Assembly: GCA_019695305.1 (NCBI GenBank)
Contig: JAIBAG010000004.1
Span: 62,001-126,000 of the forward strand
From: a bacterium
GTDB lineage: Bacteria > UBA10199 > JAIBAG01
DNA length: 64,000 nucleotides
Direction of reading: 5' to 3'
Both the position numbers and the translations under genes were made by a program. The notes below the pieces were generated by a model, which saw nothing but the letters and a program-made list of their open reading frames with translations, had not been told where the DNA came from and made no database searches. Shown here one piece after another: positions 1-10,090 of this stretch. Within the stretch, counting starts at the first letter, position 1, and each line of letters starts with the position of its first letter.

Positions 1-52
1 CCCCCGGAAGGAGGGTGTTGTCTAAATCAAATATAGCGGCCGGTTTGGTCAT
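1..52 (-). CDS. HAD-superfamily hydrolase, 5' end only
   Basis: The gene runs off the left edge and only 17 codons are visible, read on the minus strand from an ATG at position 52. The peptide contains AIFDLDNTLL, the motif I of HAD phosphatases (DxDxT), whose first Asp is the nucleophile. Substrate cannot be judged from so little. It is divergent from trpE, and the 101 bases between them hold an inverted repeat. Seen: the motif at the expected N-terminal place. Inferred: a small phosphatase, possibly a SerB-like one. Confidence 0.6.
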   Translation of the reverse strand, partial: MTKPAAIFDLDNTLLPG

Positions 53-58
53 AAAGAG

Positions 59-106
59 TAACCCACCCCAACCCTTCCTTAGCTTAAGGGAGGCCGGGAG
101 GGGTTA
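59..106. repeat. imperfect inverted repeat between divergent genes
   Basis: The left arm starts TAACCCACCCC at 59 and the right arm ends GAGGGGTTA at 106, so the two ends are near reverse complements around a short TAGCTTA-like centre. The arms are C-rich on one side and G-rich on the other and do not match perfectly. It lies upstream of both flanking genes, so it is not a terminator of either. It looks like a REP-type intergenic repeat. No second copy was seen in this window. Confidence 0.5.
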
Positions 107-153
107 CGAATCTAATTGCCTAACTTCTCTAAATTATTTATTCACATATTTCA

Positions 154-1617
154 ATGATTTCAGTTTCTTTTAAAGATTTTTCAGCCATGGCCAAAAAGGG
201 TAATTTGGTGCCTGTGTATGCCGTGATACCGGCCGATATGGATACGCCTGTGTCTGCCTTTCTGAAAATTAAAACCGGCAAATATGATTTTTTGCTGGAG
301 AGCATGGAAGGCGGAGAAAAGTGGGGCCGCTATAGTATTTTGGGAACGTCACCTCAAAAAATAATCCGGACGCGGGATAAAACGATTGAAGTCGAAGAAG
401 AAAAAAAGAAAAAAACTTTTGTTGTTCAAGGGAGTCCACTGTCTTTTCTCAAAGAAACTTTAAGTGCTTATAAGCCGGTAGCACATCCTGATTTACCGCG
501 TTTTGCGGGCGGGGCGATTGGTTATGTGGCATACGACATGGCCCGCCATTTTGAAAAATTACCGGCCACCGCCAAGAACGATTTAGGCATTCCGGAATCG
601 GTTTTCTTTATTACTGATACGATTGCCATATTCGATAATTTAAAACAGGTTATTATTTTGGTGAACCATGCTTATTTAGAAAACGGGACTTCACTTAAAA
701 AGGCTTATGCCGGAGCGGTTAAAAAAATAGAAGCTTTGGCCAAAAGGCTCGCCAAGCCTGCCCCGGCTCTCAAAAAAGCAAAGAAAACTAAAACTACTTT
801 AAAGCCTAACCGTAGCGAAAAAGAATTTTGTGCGCTTGTTGAAAAAGCCAAAGAATACATTAAGGCAGGCGATATCTTTCAAGTGCAGGTTTCTACCCGT
901 TTTGAAGGCAAAACTACTATCGATCCTTTTACTTTGTATCGTGCGCTCCGCCGGATTAATCCTTCGCCTTATCTTTATTTTTTCAGCGATACGTCTCTCA
1001 GTTTAGTGGGTGCTTCTCCCGAATTAATGGTGCGTTTGGAAGACGGTAAGATGGATTTGCGCCCTATTGCAGGCACACGCCGCCGAGGGCGCACTGAAGA
1101 AGATGACATACGCATGGAAAAAGAATTGCGCGCCGATCCCAAAGAACGGGCCGAGCATGTGATGCTTGTCGATTTGGGGCGGAACGACTTAGGCGTGGTG
1201 GCTAAAACGGGTACGGTTCATGTTTCGGAATTGGAAGTAGTGGAACGTTATTCGCATGTGATGCATCTCGTCAGTCACGTATCGGCCCAGGTGAAACCCG
1301 GCTGTGATGCTTTTGATGTGCTGAAGGCTACGTTTCCTGCGGGTACTTTAACGGGTGCTCCTAAAATTAGATCGATGGAAATTATTGAAGAGCTGGAAGG
1401 TATCCGTCGTGGAGTATACGGTGGTTGTGTGGGTTATATCGGCTTTAACGGCAATATGGATATGGCCATTACTATTCGCACTGCTTTATTTACCAAGGGA
1501 AAAATCTACGTTCAGGCGGCTGGTGGTGTAGTGTACGATTCTATCCCCGAACGCGAGTATTTGGAATGTCGCAATAAGGCGCGCGCCTTGATGACGGCGG
1601 TGGAGAGTGTATCATGA
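154..1617 (+). CDS. trpE: anthranilate synthase component I
   Basis: Large subunit of anthranilate synthase (chorismate plus ammonia from TrpG to anthranilate), first step of tryptophan synthesis, cytosolic. The 487 aa length is normal. LLES at residues 47-50 is the tryptophan feedback site typical of TrpE. The C-terminal chorismate-binding domain shows [27 protein letters not shown] and AAGGVVYDS in the usual order. The start at 154 has no clear Shine-Dalgarno; an in-frame ATG at 187 is a weaker alternative. It overlaps trpG by 4 nt (ATGA), implying translational coupling. No trpD, C, F, B or A follows; isoprenoid and tRNA-synthetase genes come next. No leader peptide or attenuator was recognised upstream. 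Confidence 0.96.
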   Translation: MISVSFKDFSAMAKKGNLVPVYAVIPADMDTPVSAFLKIKTGKYDFLLESMEGGEKWGRYSILGTSPQKIIRTRDKTIEVEEEKKKKTFVVQGSPLSFLKETLSAYKPVAHPDLPRFAGGAIGYVAYDMARHFEKLPATAKNDLGIPESVFFITDTIAIFDNLKQVIILVNHAYLENGTSLKKAYAGAVKKIEALAKRLAKPAPALKKAKKTKTTLKPNRSEKEFCALVEKAKEYIKAGDIFQVQVSTRFEGKTTIDPFTLYRALRRINPSPYLYFFSDTSLSLVGASPELMVRLEDGKMDLRPIAGTRRRGRTEEDDIRMEKELRADPKERAEHVMLVDLGRNDLGVVAKTGTVHVSELEVVERYSHVMHLVSHVSAQVKPGCDAFDVLKATFPAGTLTGAPKIRSMEIIEELEGIRRGVYGGCVGYIGFNGNMDMAITIRTALFTKGKIYVQAAGGVVYDSIPEREYLECRNKARALMTAVESVS

Positions 1618-2201
1618 TACTAGTCATCGATAATTACGATTCGTTTACCTACAACCTGGTGCAGTATTTGGGCGAAATTCTTATTACGCAGCTTAAAAAT
1701 CCGGATGATGAAATTAAAGTGTACCGTAACGATAAAATTACGGTGGATGAGATTCAAAAATTAAACCCCAATTTTATTGTGATTAGCCCCGGGCCCTGTA
1801 CGCCGAAGGAAGCGGGGGTTTCGGTGCCGCTTATTCAGCAGTTAAAGGGGAAATATCCCATCTTAGGTGTTTGTTTAGGGCATCAATCCATTGGCGAAGC
1901 CTTGGGTGGCGATGTCATCCGTGCGCCGCAGATTATGCATGGGAAAACCTCCGAAATTTTTCATGACGGTAAAACTATCTTTAAAGATTTGCCCAATCCT
2001 TTTACGGCCACACGTTATCATTCGCTCATCATTAAAAAAGAAACTCTCCCGGCAGATCTTGAAGTATCGGCCTGGACCGAAGATGGCATTATTATGGGTG
2101 TGCGTCATAAAACTTTGCCCATTGAGGGTGTACAGTTTCATCCTGAGTCTATTCTTACTACTGCCGGAAAAGATATTTTGAGGAATTTTATCAATGGGTA
2201 A
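1614..2201 (+). CDS. trpG: anthranilate synthase component II (glutamine amidotransferase)
   Basis: Class I glutamine amidotransferase that supplies ammonia to TrpE. It has 195 aa, the length of a stand-alone TrpG without TrpD fusion. The catalytic triad is visible: Cys87 in GVCLGHQ, His176 and Glu178 in QFHPES. The oxyanion region ISPGPCTP lies at residues 57-64. PabA and TrpG are hard to separate by sequence, so this subunit could also serve aminodeoxychorismate synthase. It overlaps trpE by 4 nt and the next gene by 8 nt. Open frames on both strands inside it are shadows. Confidence 0.95.
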   Translation: MILVIDNYDSFTYNLVQYLGEILITQLKNPDDEIKVYRNDKITVDEIQKLNPNFIVISPGPCTPKEAGVSVPLIQQLKGKYPILGVCLGHQSIGEALGGDVIRAPQIMHGKTSEIFHDGKTIFKDLPNPFTATRYHSLIIKKETLPADLEVSAWTEDGIIMGVRHKTLPIEGVQFHPESILTTAGKDILRNFING

Positions 2202-3339
2202 CACGTTTGCCATTATCCCGGCGGCTGGTAGTGGAGTGCGTTTTGGGGCCTCTACCAAAAAGCAATTTTTAACTCTGCGTGGCAAAACTCTTCTTGAGCA
2301 TACGTTGGGTGCTTTTTTAAACGCAAATCTTTTTACAAAAATTATCGTGTGTTTGCCGGCTGATGAGTTGAAAGCGTTATCTGCTCAAACTTTTGATCCT
2401 CGCATTGTTCTAACGCAGGGTGGTGCTACACGGGCCGAGTCGGTTTATAAAGGCTTTATTCAAGCCGGTGCTACACAAGACGATGTTGTTCTTGTGCATG
2501 ATGCCGTTCGTCCTCTTGTATCAACGGATCTCATTAAAAAAGTAGCTGAAGCAACACTTGCAAAGGGCGCTGTTATTCCGGCATTGCCCGTTTCGGATAC
2601 AATCAAAGAAGTTAATGAAGAAAAAGTAGGGAAAACAATCGATCGCCGTTTGCTGCAGGCTGTTCAAACCCCGCAGGGCTTTAAGGCTTCTGTTTTAAAC
2701 GCGGTTTATGCCAAAAAACCCAATCTCAATACACTGGCTACCGACGAGGCTTTTTTGGTTGAAGAGGCCGGTTTTCCGGTTTATGTGGTAGCAGGCGAAA
2801 AAAGAAATATAAAAGTGACCACGCCGGATGATTTGGCGCAGGCAGAGCAAATGATGGGAACAAATTTAAAAATTGGACAGGGCTACGATGTGCATCGTCT
2901 TGTAGAAGGGCGTAAGCTTATCATTGGCGGTGTCACCATCCCTTACGAAAAAGGACTTTTGGGCCATTCCGATGCCGATGTGCTCTTGCATGCGATCGGC
3001 GATGCGCTGTTGGGAGCAGCTGGTCTTGGAGATTTGGGCGAGCATTTTTCGGATCAGGATAAACAGTATAAAGATATCGATTCTAAAATTCTCTTGGCCG
3101 ATATCGTCAAAAAAGTAGCTAGTCAGGGCTATAAACCCGCCAATGTGGATGCCACGGTGGTGGCTCAAGCTCCCAAATTAAAAGAATATAAAAACCAGAT
3201 GAGAAAAAACATCGCCTCCCTTCTCAATCTTTCTGAAGATGCGGTGAATATTAAAGCCACTACCGAAGAAGGTATGGGATTTACAGGTACGGGCGAGGGC
3301 ATGTCGGCATCGGCCGTTGTTCTTGTTACAACATTATGA
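2194..3339 (+). CDS. ispDF: bifunctional IspD/IspF (MEP pathway)
   Basis: Fusion of 2-C-methyl-D-erythritol 4-phosphate cytidylyltransferase (residues about 1-222) and 2-C-methyl-D-erythritol 2,4-cyclodiphosphate synthase (about 225-381), two steps of non-mevalonate isoprenoid synthesis. The IspD half shows [10 protein letters not shown] near residues 9-18 (nucleotide binding), VHDAVRP and [14 protein letters not shown]. The IspF half starts with GQGYDVHRL (Asp and His metal ligands), followed by [19 protein letters not shown] and a C-terminal [12 protein letters not shown]. The fusion is known in several proteobacterial groups. The gene overlaps trpG by 8 nt and cysS by 4 nt. Isoprenoid supply also feeds the undecaprenyl carrier used by the polysaccharide locus downstream, though this need not be why they are close. 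Confidence 0.96.
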   Translation: MGNTFAIIPAAGSGVRFGASTKKQFLTLRGKTLLEHTLGAFLNANLFTKIIVCLPADELKALSAQTFDPRIVLTQGGATRAESVYKGFIQAGATQDDVVLVHDAVRPLVSTDLIKKVAEATLAKGAVIPALPVSDTIKEVNEEKVGKTIDRRLLQAVQTPQGFKASVLNAVYAKKPNLNTLATDEAFLVEEAGFPVYVVAGEKRNIKVTTPDDLAQAEQMMGTNLKIGQGYDVHRLVEGRKLIIGGVTIPYEKGLLGHSDADVLLHAIGDALLGAAGLGDLGEHFSDQDKQYKDIDSKILLADIVKKVASQGYKPANVDATVVAQAPKLKEYKNQMRKNIASLLNLSEDAVNIKATTEEGMGFTGTGEGMSASAVVLVTTL

Positions 3340-4775
3340 GTTTATACATTTACAATACACTTTCTAAAGATAAGGAAGAATTTGTTCCAGCCACCCCGGG
3401 TAAAGTAGGTATGTATGTGTGCGGCGTGACGGTTTATGACGAATGTCATTTGGGGCATGCGCGTGCGGTAATCACCTTCGACATGGTGTATCGCTATCTT
3501 TTGCACAAAGGTTTTGATGTTAATTACGTACGTAATTTTACGGATGTTGACGATAAAATTATCAACAAGGCCATTAAAGAAGGTAGCGATTGGAAGGAAG
3601 TTGCCAAGCGTTATATTGCGGCTTTTTACCGCGATATGGATGCGTTGGGCAATAAGCGCCCCTCGGTAGAACCGAAAGCTACCGAGCATATTGCCGAGAT
3701 GCAGCAGTTGATTGAAACACTGATTTCAAAAAAGATGGCTTATGCCGGTGGTAGTGATGTGTTTTATGCCGTACGCGAAAAGAAAGATTACGGCAAGCTT
3801 TCGGGCAAAAAAATTGATGAGCTGGAATCGGGTGCGCGTATTGAAATAGATGAAAAGAAAAAAGACCCTTTGGATTTTGCTTTATGGAAAGGGGTAAAGC
3901 CGGGAGAGCCTCACTGGGATTCGCCTTGGGGTAAGGGACGCCCAGGTTGGCATATCGAATGCTCGGCCATGAGTATTAAGTATTTGGGTGAAAGTTTTGA
4001 TATTCATGGTGGCGGACGCGATCTTATGTTCCCTCATCACGAAAACGAAATTGCTCAATCCGAAGGCGCTACGGGCAAAAAATTTGCGCGCTATTGGATT
4101 CATAACGGGTTTATCAATATTAATTCCGAAAAAATGAGTAAGTCGCTGGGGAATTTTTTAACGATTCATAAATTACTTAAAACATTACACCCCGAAGTAA
4201 TTCGTCTTTTTATTTTGGCGGCCCATTATCGTTCCCCTCTTGACTATACCGAAGATAATATCGAGGCTACACGCCAGTCGTTACTCCGCTGGTATACCGG
4301 TTTGGCGCGTATTCAAACCATTCCTCAATCTGCTAAACGTGTAGCCGTTCCTGCTTTGGACGAGCTTAATCAAAAGTTATCCACCGGTTTTACTGAGGCT
4401 ATGGATGACGATTTTAACACAGCGCGTGTGTTGGGTCTTTTGTTTGAAGCCATTCGCGAATGGAACCGTATTTTAGACGAAAAGAAAATTCCATCCGAAA
4501 AAACGTGTGCCGATTTTTTAAATGTAGTGCAAACCGTGCATCAGGTGCTGGGTATTTTTGGTTCGAACGCGGTCGCGTTTTTGTTGGGAGAAAATATTAA
4601 AGCGTTAGCCACCAAGGGAATTACGGAAGACTGGATCAATCAAAAAATTAACGAACGCCTCGAGGCGCGTAAAAATAAAGACTGGGCCAAATCGGATGCT
4701 ATTCGAGATGAGCTTGCTGCCAAAGGAATCGTTTTAAAAGACGGTGCTGGCGGTACAACCTGGAGCGTAGAATAA
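3336..4775 (+). CDS. cysS: cysteinyl-tRNA synthetase
   Basis: Class I aminoacyl-tRNA synthetase that charges tRNA-Cys. 479 aa is the usual length. The HIGH-type motif is HLGH at residues 38-41, KMSKS is at 266-270, and Cys29 in [10 protein letters not shown] and the Cys of WHIECSAMS fit the zinc site. The C-terminal anticodon-binding part includes the [16 protein letters not shown] block typical of the family. The start overlaps the ispDF stop (ATGA). The neighbouring ispDF-cysS order occurs in several proteobacteria. Confidence 0.97.
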   Translation: MSLYIYNTLSKDKEEFVPATPGKVGMYVCGVTVYDECHLGHARAVITFDMVYRYLLHKGFDVNYVRNFTDVDDKIINKAIKEGSDWKEVAKRYIAAFYRDMDALGNKRPSVEPKATEHIAEMQQLIETLISKKMAYAGGSDVFYAVREKKDYGKLSGKKIDELESGARIEIDEKKKDPLDFALWKGVKPGEPHWDSPWGKGRPGWHIECSAMSIKYLGESFDIHGGGRDLMFPHHENEIAQSEGATGKKFARYWIHNGFININSEKMSKSLGNFLTIHKLLKTLHPEVIRLFILAAHYRSPLDYTEDNIEATRQSLLRWYTGLARIQTIPQSAKRVAVPALDELNQKLSTGFTEAMDDDFNTARVLGLLFEAIREWNRILDEKKIPSEKTCADFLNVVQTVHQVLGIFGSNAVAFLLGENIKALATKGITEDWINQKINERLEARKNKDWAKSDAIRDELAAKGIVLKDGAGGTTWSVE

Positions 4776-4777
4776 TA

Positions 4778-6403
4778 ATGAATAAAAAAATCTTTCTTTT
4801 TCTTTTTTTGTTTCCTTTTCTTGGTTTTGCATCGGAAACGGTGATAACGCGCAATATTCCTGTTTCCGACCCCGTTTATCACGATATCGATACTTTAATT
4901 GCTCATGGTTTGGTTAAAAAAGCCATTATTGGTCAGCGGCCGTGGAGCGAAGAGCAAATCAGACGTATGTTGAAAGAAGCACAGGAGAATTCTGAAGCTC
5001 TTTGTGATAAGTTTGAAGGCGCGAAACGTGAGCGCTGTGATCGAAGAAAAGATTATGCTTCTGAATTGATTGATCATTTGAACGAACGTTTTAGACCCAG
5101 TTCCAAACCGTTTCAATTTCATCCGTTTGACTCACTAGAGGTAAACGTTACTTTTTTAGACAGCCCATGGCGGAATGTTTTAGCAACCAACGGTGTAGGT
5201 CAAATTGATGCTCGTGTAAATCCTCTAGTCGCCAATCAAAACGGAAAACATTATGTAGACGGTGCTCAATACTCCTTAGATTTAACAAGCTGGGGAGGCG
5301 ATAGTCGTTATCTTATTCTTGATTCTAAAATAGGGATTGAATCTTTATTCCCGCGAAATTCGATAAACGATGATTTTAATTTAATTCCTACTCGCCTTTA
5401 TTTAAAAAGCGGTTACAAAAATTTTTCAGTGACCATAGGTAGAGATGAAGTGATTTGGGGCCAAGGTGAAAACGGCGGACTTCTCCTTTCTAAGAACGCT
5501 CGTCCTTTGGATATGATGATGCTTACTGCCGATCATCCTTTTTATTTCCCATGGGTGTTTAAGTATTTGGGTTTGTTTAAACCTTCTCTTTTTGTGGCTA
5601 ATTTAGGCTCCGAGGATTTTGCGGACCAACCTTTTTTTACTGGACTTAAATTTACACTCAAGCCTGCATCTTTTTTTGAATTAGGTATATCGCAAGCTTT
5701 GATTATGGGTGGAAAGAACGGACCCGAAATTTCACCCGGAGAGGTATTTGGGGAATTTTTTGCTTCCCGTGGGGGATTTTTATCAACGTCGGGTATTCAG
5801 AACGAAAATTTATCAAATAGAATATATGGTTTTGATGGACGTATCAATTTTCCGTCTTCACTGCGAGGAGCTTCTCTTTATTTTGAAATGATGTCGGACG
5901 ATGCTTTTTTTAGTAGGTTTAAAACTAACTGGAGTTATCTGGGTGGCTTATACATTCCTCGTATAGATAACAAGGGCAAGTTGTCGGCTCGTGCCGAGTT
6001 TCGTTATATGGCACCAATTTTTTATCGCCATGGTGTTTTTGTTTCGGGTTATACTTTAAATAAACAAATACTTGGCGATGAGCTTGGGTCGGATGCTTAC
6101 AGTGTTTCGGGCAAGTTATATTATCATCCCTGTGATAAGACGCGTTTACGCGCTTCTCTTTACTATCAAAATCGCGATAATAATCTATGGCTTAAAACAC
6201 CCAGCTCAGAATTTGTAGTAACACTAGATACAGCTGCTGAAAAAAGAATTGGTACCAGGCTTGATGGCGATTTTAAAGTTTCTAAAAAAATCGCACTTAA
6301 TACTGGGTTGGGTTATGAACATGTCAGTAATTTTAATTCTACATCTGTCTCAAGGCATAATTTTCTTTTGAGTTCAGGACTTAAAATTAGTTTTGGGAAA
6401 TAA
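4778..6403 (+). CDS. Wzi-family capsule-assembly outer-membrane barrel
   Basis: 541 aa protein with a signal peptide (residues 1-19, cleavage expected after GFA) and a body of alternating aromatic and hydrophobic strands ending in a C-terminal strand with terminal-like aromatics, as in outer-membrane barrels. The block SVTIGRDEVIWGQGENGG followed by LLLSKNARPLDM matches my memory of the Wzi capsule-assembly family (Pfam CapAssembly_Wzi). Wzi-type proteins attach or organise capsular polysaccharide at the cell surface. It starts 2 nt after the cysS stop, so it is probably transcribed with the trp-isp-cys genes and not with the polysaccharide operon. It converges on the next gene with a 7 nt gap and no visible terminator. 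Confidence 0.8.
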   Translation: MNKKIFLFLFLFPFLGFASETVITRNIPVSDPVYHDIDTLIAHGLVKKAIIGQRPWSEEQIRRMLKEAQENSEALCDKFEGAKRERCDRRKDYASELIDHLNERFRPSSKPFQFHPFDSLEVNVTFLDSPWRNVLATNGVGQIDARVNPLVANQNGKHYVDGAQYSLDLTSWGGDSRYLILDSKIGIESLFPRNSINDDFNLIPTRLYLKSGYKNFSVTIGRDEVIWGQGENGGLLLSKNARPLDMMMLTADHPFYFPWVFKYLGLFKPSLFVANLGSEDFADQPFFTGLKFTLKPASFFELGISQALIMGGKNGPEISPGEVFGEFFASRGGFLSTSGIQNENLSNRIYGFDGRINFPSSLRGASLYFEMMSDDAFFSRFKTNWSYLGGLYIPRIDNKGKLSARAEFRYMAPIFYRHGVFVSGYTLNKQILGDELGSDAYSVSGKLYYHPCDKTRLRASLYYQNRDNNLWLKTPSSEFVVTLDTAAEKRIGTRLDGDFKVSKKIALNTGLGYEHVSNFNSTSVSRHNFLLSSGLKISFGK

Positions 6404-6410
6404 AAGATAT

Positions 6411-8309
6411 TTAATGCCGCGGGGTAAGTGGCACCACATTGCTAGTTTGAGATTCTTCGGGCAAGTCTTTATGGTTAAACTCAGTTACGATATCTTTGAT
6501 TCGTAACAGTAGTTCATCACGGTTAAATGTTTTAGCAGTTTCAATCAGCATGTCTACTTTTGTTTTAAGTTCTTCCCAATCGAGAATAGTTGTTTTTCCG
6601 ATGGTGATATTTTCGTACTGAGTTTTCTTTTCGCTTTCATCAATCAATAGTTCTTCAAACAGTTTTTCCCCCGGACGTAAACCCGTGCAAACAATATCAA
6701 TATCTTTATATGGTTCTTTTCCTGCCAGAAAGATAAGGTCTTCAGCCATTTCTTTAATTTTAACGGGGTTACCCATATTTAAAATAAAAATTTCACCGCC
6801 GTGACCAATAGAAGCGGCTTGAAGAGTTAATTCAACAGCTTCTTGAATAAGCATAAAATAGCGTACTACATCAGGATGAGTAACAGTAACGGGCCCGCCA
6901 GCATTAATTTGCTTTAAAAATTTAGGGATAACGCTACCTGATGACCCTAAAACATTGCCAAAACGCACAGCTACGAATTCGGTATTAGATCTTAAGTTTA
7001 GATTTTGGATGTAAAGCTCACAAATACGCTTAGTGGCACCCATTACGTTAGTAGGACGTACCGCTTTATCGGTTGATATTAATACAAACTTTTCGATGTT
7101 GTAATGCTGGGCAGCATTAACAAGATTAATGGTCCCTCTAACATTGTTAATCACACCAATGAAGGGGTTGTATTCAATCATGGGTACATGTTTAAACGCC
7201 GCGGCATGCAAAATGAGATCAGGTTTTTCTTCCTGTATAAGTGCATTTATGCCATGACGGTTATTAAGATCGAGTAAGGTATAGCGTAAGTTAAGATTTT
7301 GGTTAGGATAACTTTCGCGAAGAGCTTCTTCCATTTTGTAGAGGCCGTACTCGGAATTATCAAGCAAAATCACGCGCGAAGCGTTAAATCGGATAACCTG
7401 TCTGACTAACTCTGATCCAATAGAGCCCGCGGCGCCAGTAATGAGCACTTTTTTGTCTTTTATAAAACGTTCAATTTGGCGCTCGTCCAAATCTTCCGGA
7501 TTTCTTTTTAAGAGATCGGCAATGTCTATGTTTTTAATATGAACATCTTGTTTGATCATTCCCGGTAAGGTGGGAGCTATACGGCAGATAACACGCATTT
7601 TACGGCATTCTTTAACTAGTTCTCGCAAAGATTCAGGTCTAAATTTGCTGATAGCGACTATGAGTTCAGAAATTTCATAATCAGCTACGAGTTTGGCTAA
7701 TTGATTATGGGTTCCTAGTACAGGGATGTTATGAACTTTAAGTCCTACTTTGCGCTGATTATCATCAATAAAGCCAATAACGTTATAAATGTGCTTTTCT
7801 CTCATCAGACTGCGAGCTAAAGCGTCACCTACATCTCCTGCACCATAGATGAGAATGTTTTTTTCTCCTTCGGTAAACTTAAGAGTACTTTCAGTGTAGT
7901 ATCGGGGGAAAAATCGACTCAGGCTCACAAGACTCAACGAGAAAAACCAATAATTAATAAAAATATTGATCGGGAATTCAGACGAGTTAATAAAAATTAC
8001 CAAAAAAGAAGATAATAGAGCGCCTATGGAGACCGTTTTAATAAGAGTTATTGCAAAGAGAAAGCTAGCATAGCGTAAAATGACTCTGTATAGTCCCATG
8101 GCATGAAAAAGAACCATGTTAACACCCAAAAATAAGGGGACTGTTTGCATGAAAATTTTTATAAAGTCAGGAGTGGTATGGGTGTTTAATGTATAAATAT
8201 AGAGTGCCATTGCCCAAGCGATGCAAACAGAAACGCAATCACAAACAAAGAGAATGGGTTTGATAAAGCGACGGATAAAGGTGGTTATTTTATTTTTATG
8301 GTAGAACAA
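6411..8309 (-). CDS. membrane-bound nucleotide-sugar 4,6-dehydratase (FlaA1/PglF/WbpM/CapD family)
   Basis: 632 aa. The N-terminus has four hydrophobic segments (about residues 13-135), then a nucleotide-binding fold with GAGDVGDALA (156-165) and a second Rossmann domain with TGAAGSIGSEL (291-301). The catalytic region reads STDKAVRP (412-419) and MGATK (423-427). Met in place of the usual SDR Tyr is typical of this family. Known members convert UDP-GlcNAc to a 4-keto-6-deoxy sugar, an entry step to QuiNAc, FucNAc and bacillosamine, so it probably feeds the adjacent glycan locus. The start codon is TTG at 8309, supported by GAGGA at 8319-8315 with 5 nt spacing; no ATG is better placed. It is transcribed opposite to its neighbours. 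Confidence 0.9.
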   Translation of the reverse strand: MFYHKNKITTFIRRFIKPILFVCDCVSVCIAWAMALYIYTLNTHTTPDFIKIFMQTVPLFLGVNMVLFHAMGLYRVILRYASFLFAITLIKTVSIGALLSSFLVIFINSSEFPINIFINYWFFSLSLVSLSRFFPRYYTESTLKFTEGEKNILIYGAGDVGDALARSLMREKHIYNVIGFIDDNQRKVGLKVHNIPVLGTHNQLAKLVADYEISELIVAISKFRPESLRELVKECRKMRVICRIAPTLPGMIKQDVHIKNIDIADLLKRNPEDLDERQIERFIKDKKVLITGAAGSIGSELVRQVIRFNASRVILLDNSEYGLYKMEEALRESYPNQNLNLRYTLLDLNNRHGINALIQEEKPDLILHAAAFKHVPMIEYNPFIGVINNVRGTINLVNAAQHYNIEKFVLISTDKAVRPTNVMGATKRICELYIQNLNLRSNTEFVAVRFGNVLGSSGSVIPKFLKQINAGGPVTVTHPDVVRYFMLIQEAVELTLQAASIGHGGEIFILNMGNPVKIKEMAEDLIFLAGKEPYKDIDIVCTGLRPGEKLFEELLIDESEKKTQYENITIGKTTILDWEELKTKVDMLIETAKTFNRDELLLRIKDIVTEFNHKDLPEESQTSNVVPLTPRH

Positions 8310-8512
8310 AAAAATCCTCGTTTAATAGTATCGTAATAATGTACTTAGCTCAAAAAATAGGCAAAATAAAGCATAAATTCAGTGTTATCATCAGTAGATG
8401 CTATCCTGCTTATTTTCTTTGATTATCTGTTTTTCTTGCGAAAAACTGAAATAATGGCCACAAAATTTAGTATAAGTTGATTTATTTGATTGGCTACAGT
8501 AGTTTTTAAATC
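8310..8512. promoter_or_regulatory. divergent intergenic region
   Basis: 203 AT-rich bases between the 4,6-dehydratase and the beta-helix gene. For the minus-strand gene, TTGCCT (plus 8359-8364) and CATTAT (plus 8336-8341) with 17 nt spacing form a weak candidate promoter about 20 nt before the ribosome site. For the plus-strand gene, TATAAG at 8471-8476 could be a -10, but no good -35 pairs with it. No ops-like GGCGGTAG and no open frame of note was seen. Confidence 0.3.
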
Positions 8513-10009
8513 ATGAAAAATTTTTTTTTGCTAATTCTTGGCAATGTAATGCGACTTTTATTGGTAGTGTTTTTTTTAAATGTGAGTTGCTCTTCAAATA
8601 AATCAACAACGTCAGAATCTCCTTCTTCTAGTGAAGACTACAGTAGTTTCTTTATTCCTTCCGATAACTTTTATTACGATGACCAAGTTATTAATGATGA
8701 ATTATCTCAATTTGTTGATGAGGGTACAGAAATTGAAATTAATAACAATTTAGTTACTGTGCACGGAGACCTGACAGTTCCCGAAGATGACAGCATTAAT
8801 TTATCGGGCGATATAGCTCTTGTTGTAGAGGGTAGTGTTTATGCTTGTAGATGTCACATTTTTGAAAATATTTATGATATAAAAATAAACAATGAGACCA
8901 CGCTTAATCCTGTTTATCCCGAATGGTGGGGAGCAGAAGCTTCAGATGCAAATCCTGCTTTAAACAAATGGGCTATTCGACAGGCGATCGATTCATTAAG
9001 CATTAATGGTGGTACTATTGAACTAGATAGTGGTGAATATGTTATTTCAGGTCAATTAAGAATTTCCGATGATAATATCACTATTGTAGGTGTTGAAGAC
9101 CAAACAATGCTAAAGGCTACTTCGGGCAATTCTAGCTTTTTAACACGAGATGCTATTTTGGGGGATGGTTCTATCTCTGTTGAAAATGGGACTCTATTTC
9201 AAGCTGGTGGAAATTTTTTTTTACGAGATGATACTTCTACTGAGGGCTACAAAAACTTTTTGGGTAAGATAGATCATGTTGTTGGAAATGAAATATTTCT
9301 GGTTAGAAATATAAATGATTCTTTTTTTGTTTCTCAAAATTCTGTTATATCAAGCACGTTTCCTGTGATGACCATTGATTCATCAAATAACATTGCCATT
9401 CGAGATTTAATGATAGATGGAAATAAAAATGATGCAGGAATACAATCATGGTATCTTGCAGGTATAGTGGTTTCTCATTCGACAGATGTTACTATTGATA
9501 ACGTAGAAATTAGCGATGCGGGTTATGAAGGAATAACTTTGATCGCCAATGAAGATGTTACTGTAACGAACAGCAAAATTATTGGAAGTAAAAATGACGG
9601 TATTCACTTGGGCAGTGCCAGAAATAATATTATTGATAACAATACTATTATTTTTTCAGGTGCAGATGGTGTATATTTTTGCGATGACAATCTCAATGTT
9701 GAAGTATCAAATAACACTATAGCTAATTCCAGCGCCTATGGCATTGGAGGTATTGGTTCTTGGGGTAGAGGTAGCGATATCAGTCCTATAGATAGACTTG
9801 TTACTCTTGATAACAACATAATATTTAACAGTGGCTATTCTGGAATAGGTGTTCTTGAAGCTGATTCTATTTCTATCACTAGTAACATAATTTATAGTAG
9901 CTCTCAAAGTCAGCCTCATAATTGTGGTATATATGTAAGCCGATCACAAAATATAACAATTTCCTCTAATTCAGTATACGATCACCAGGAAGGTGCTGAG
10001 TGTTATTAA
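8513..10009 (+). CDS. putative lipoprotein with right-handed beta-helix (pectate-lyase-3 like)
   Basis: 498 aa. A hydrophobic signal (residues 3-24) ends in LNVSC with Cys26, an acceptable but not perfect lipobox, followed by a Ser/Thr-rich linker. From about residue 135 the PEWWGA motif and the following WAIRQAID resemble the entry of pectate_lyase_3 domains. The rest is Asn/Asp/Ser-rich with many N-N-T-I and S-S-N steps, typical of parallel beta-helix coils. Such folds occur in polysaccharide lyases, epimerases and depolymerases. No catalytic residues could be assigned. The gene looks more AT-rich than its neighbours and has two T9 runs (8521-8529 and 9214-9222). The helix stops without a clear cap, so C-terminal loss is possible. 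Function unknown. Confidence 0.7.
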   Translation: MKNFFLLILGNVMRLLLVVFFLNVSCSSNKSTTSESPSSSEDYSSFFIPSDNFYYDDQVINDELSQFVDEGTEIEINNNLVTVHGDLTVPEDDSINLSGDIALVVEGSVYACRCHIFENIYDIKINNETTLNPVYPEWWGAEASDANPALNKWAIRQAIDSLSINGGTIELDSGEYVISGQLRISDDNITIVGVEDQTMLKATSGNSSFLTRDAILGDGSISVENGTLFQAGGNFFLRDDTSTEGYKNFLGKIDHVVGNEIFLVRNINDSFFVSQNSVISSTFPVMTIDSSNNIAIRDLMIDGNKNDAGIQSWYLAGIVVSHSTDVTIDNVEISDAGYEGITLIANEDVTVTNSKIIGSKNDGIHLGSARNNIIDNNTIIFSGADGVYFCDDNLNVEVSNNTIANSSAYGIGGIGSWGRGSDISPIDRLVTLDNNIIFNSGYSGIGVLEADSISITSNIIYSSSQSQPHNCGIYVSRSQNITISSNSVYDHQEGAECY

Positions 10010-10025
10010 AGGAGGGTAGATGTCC

Positions 10026-10052
10026 AGCCAACTTAGTTTTTTTGGCTTTTCT
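10026..10052 (+). terminator. possible rho-independent terminator after the beta-helix gene
   Basis: AGCCAA at 10026-10031 pairs with TTGGCT at 10042-10047 across a 10 nt loop, followed by TTTTCT. The stem is short and AT-containing, so termination strength is uncertain. It sits 17 nt after the stop and before the promoter candidate of the large operon, where a terminator would be expected. Confidence 0.4.
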
Positions 10053-10090
10053 ATACATATCTTGAGTAATGTCGGTCGTATAATATTTTA

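Noticed and set aside
1875-2285. Long open frame on the minus strand over trpG and ispDF (and a + strand frame at 1891-2181)
   Set aside because: Both are shadows of well-recognised trpG; the proteins show no family motif.
10079-10084. TATAAT box before the large operon
   Set aside because: The only -35-like TTGAGT is 11 nt upstream, too close; the TTGACG promoter is better placed.
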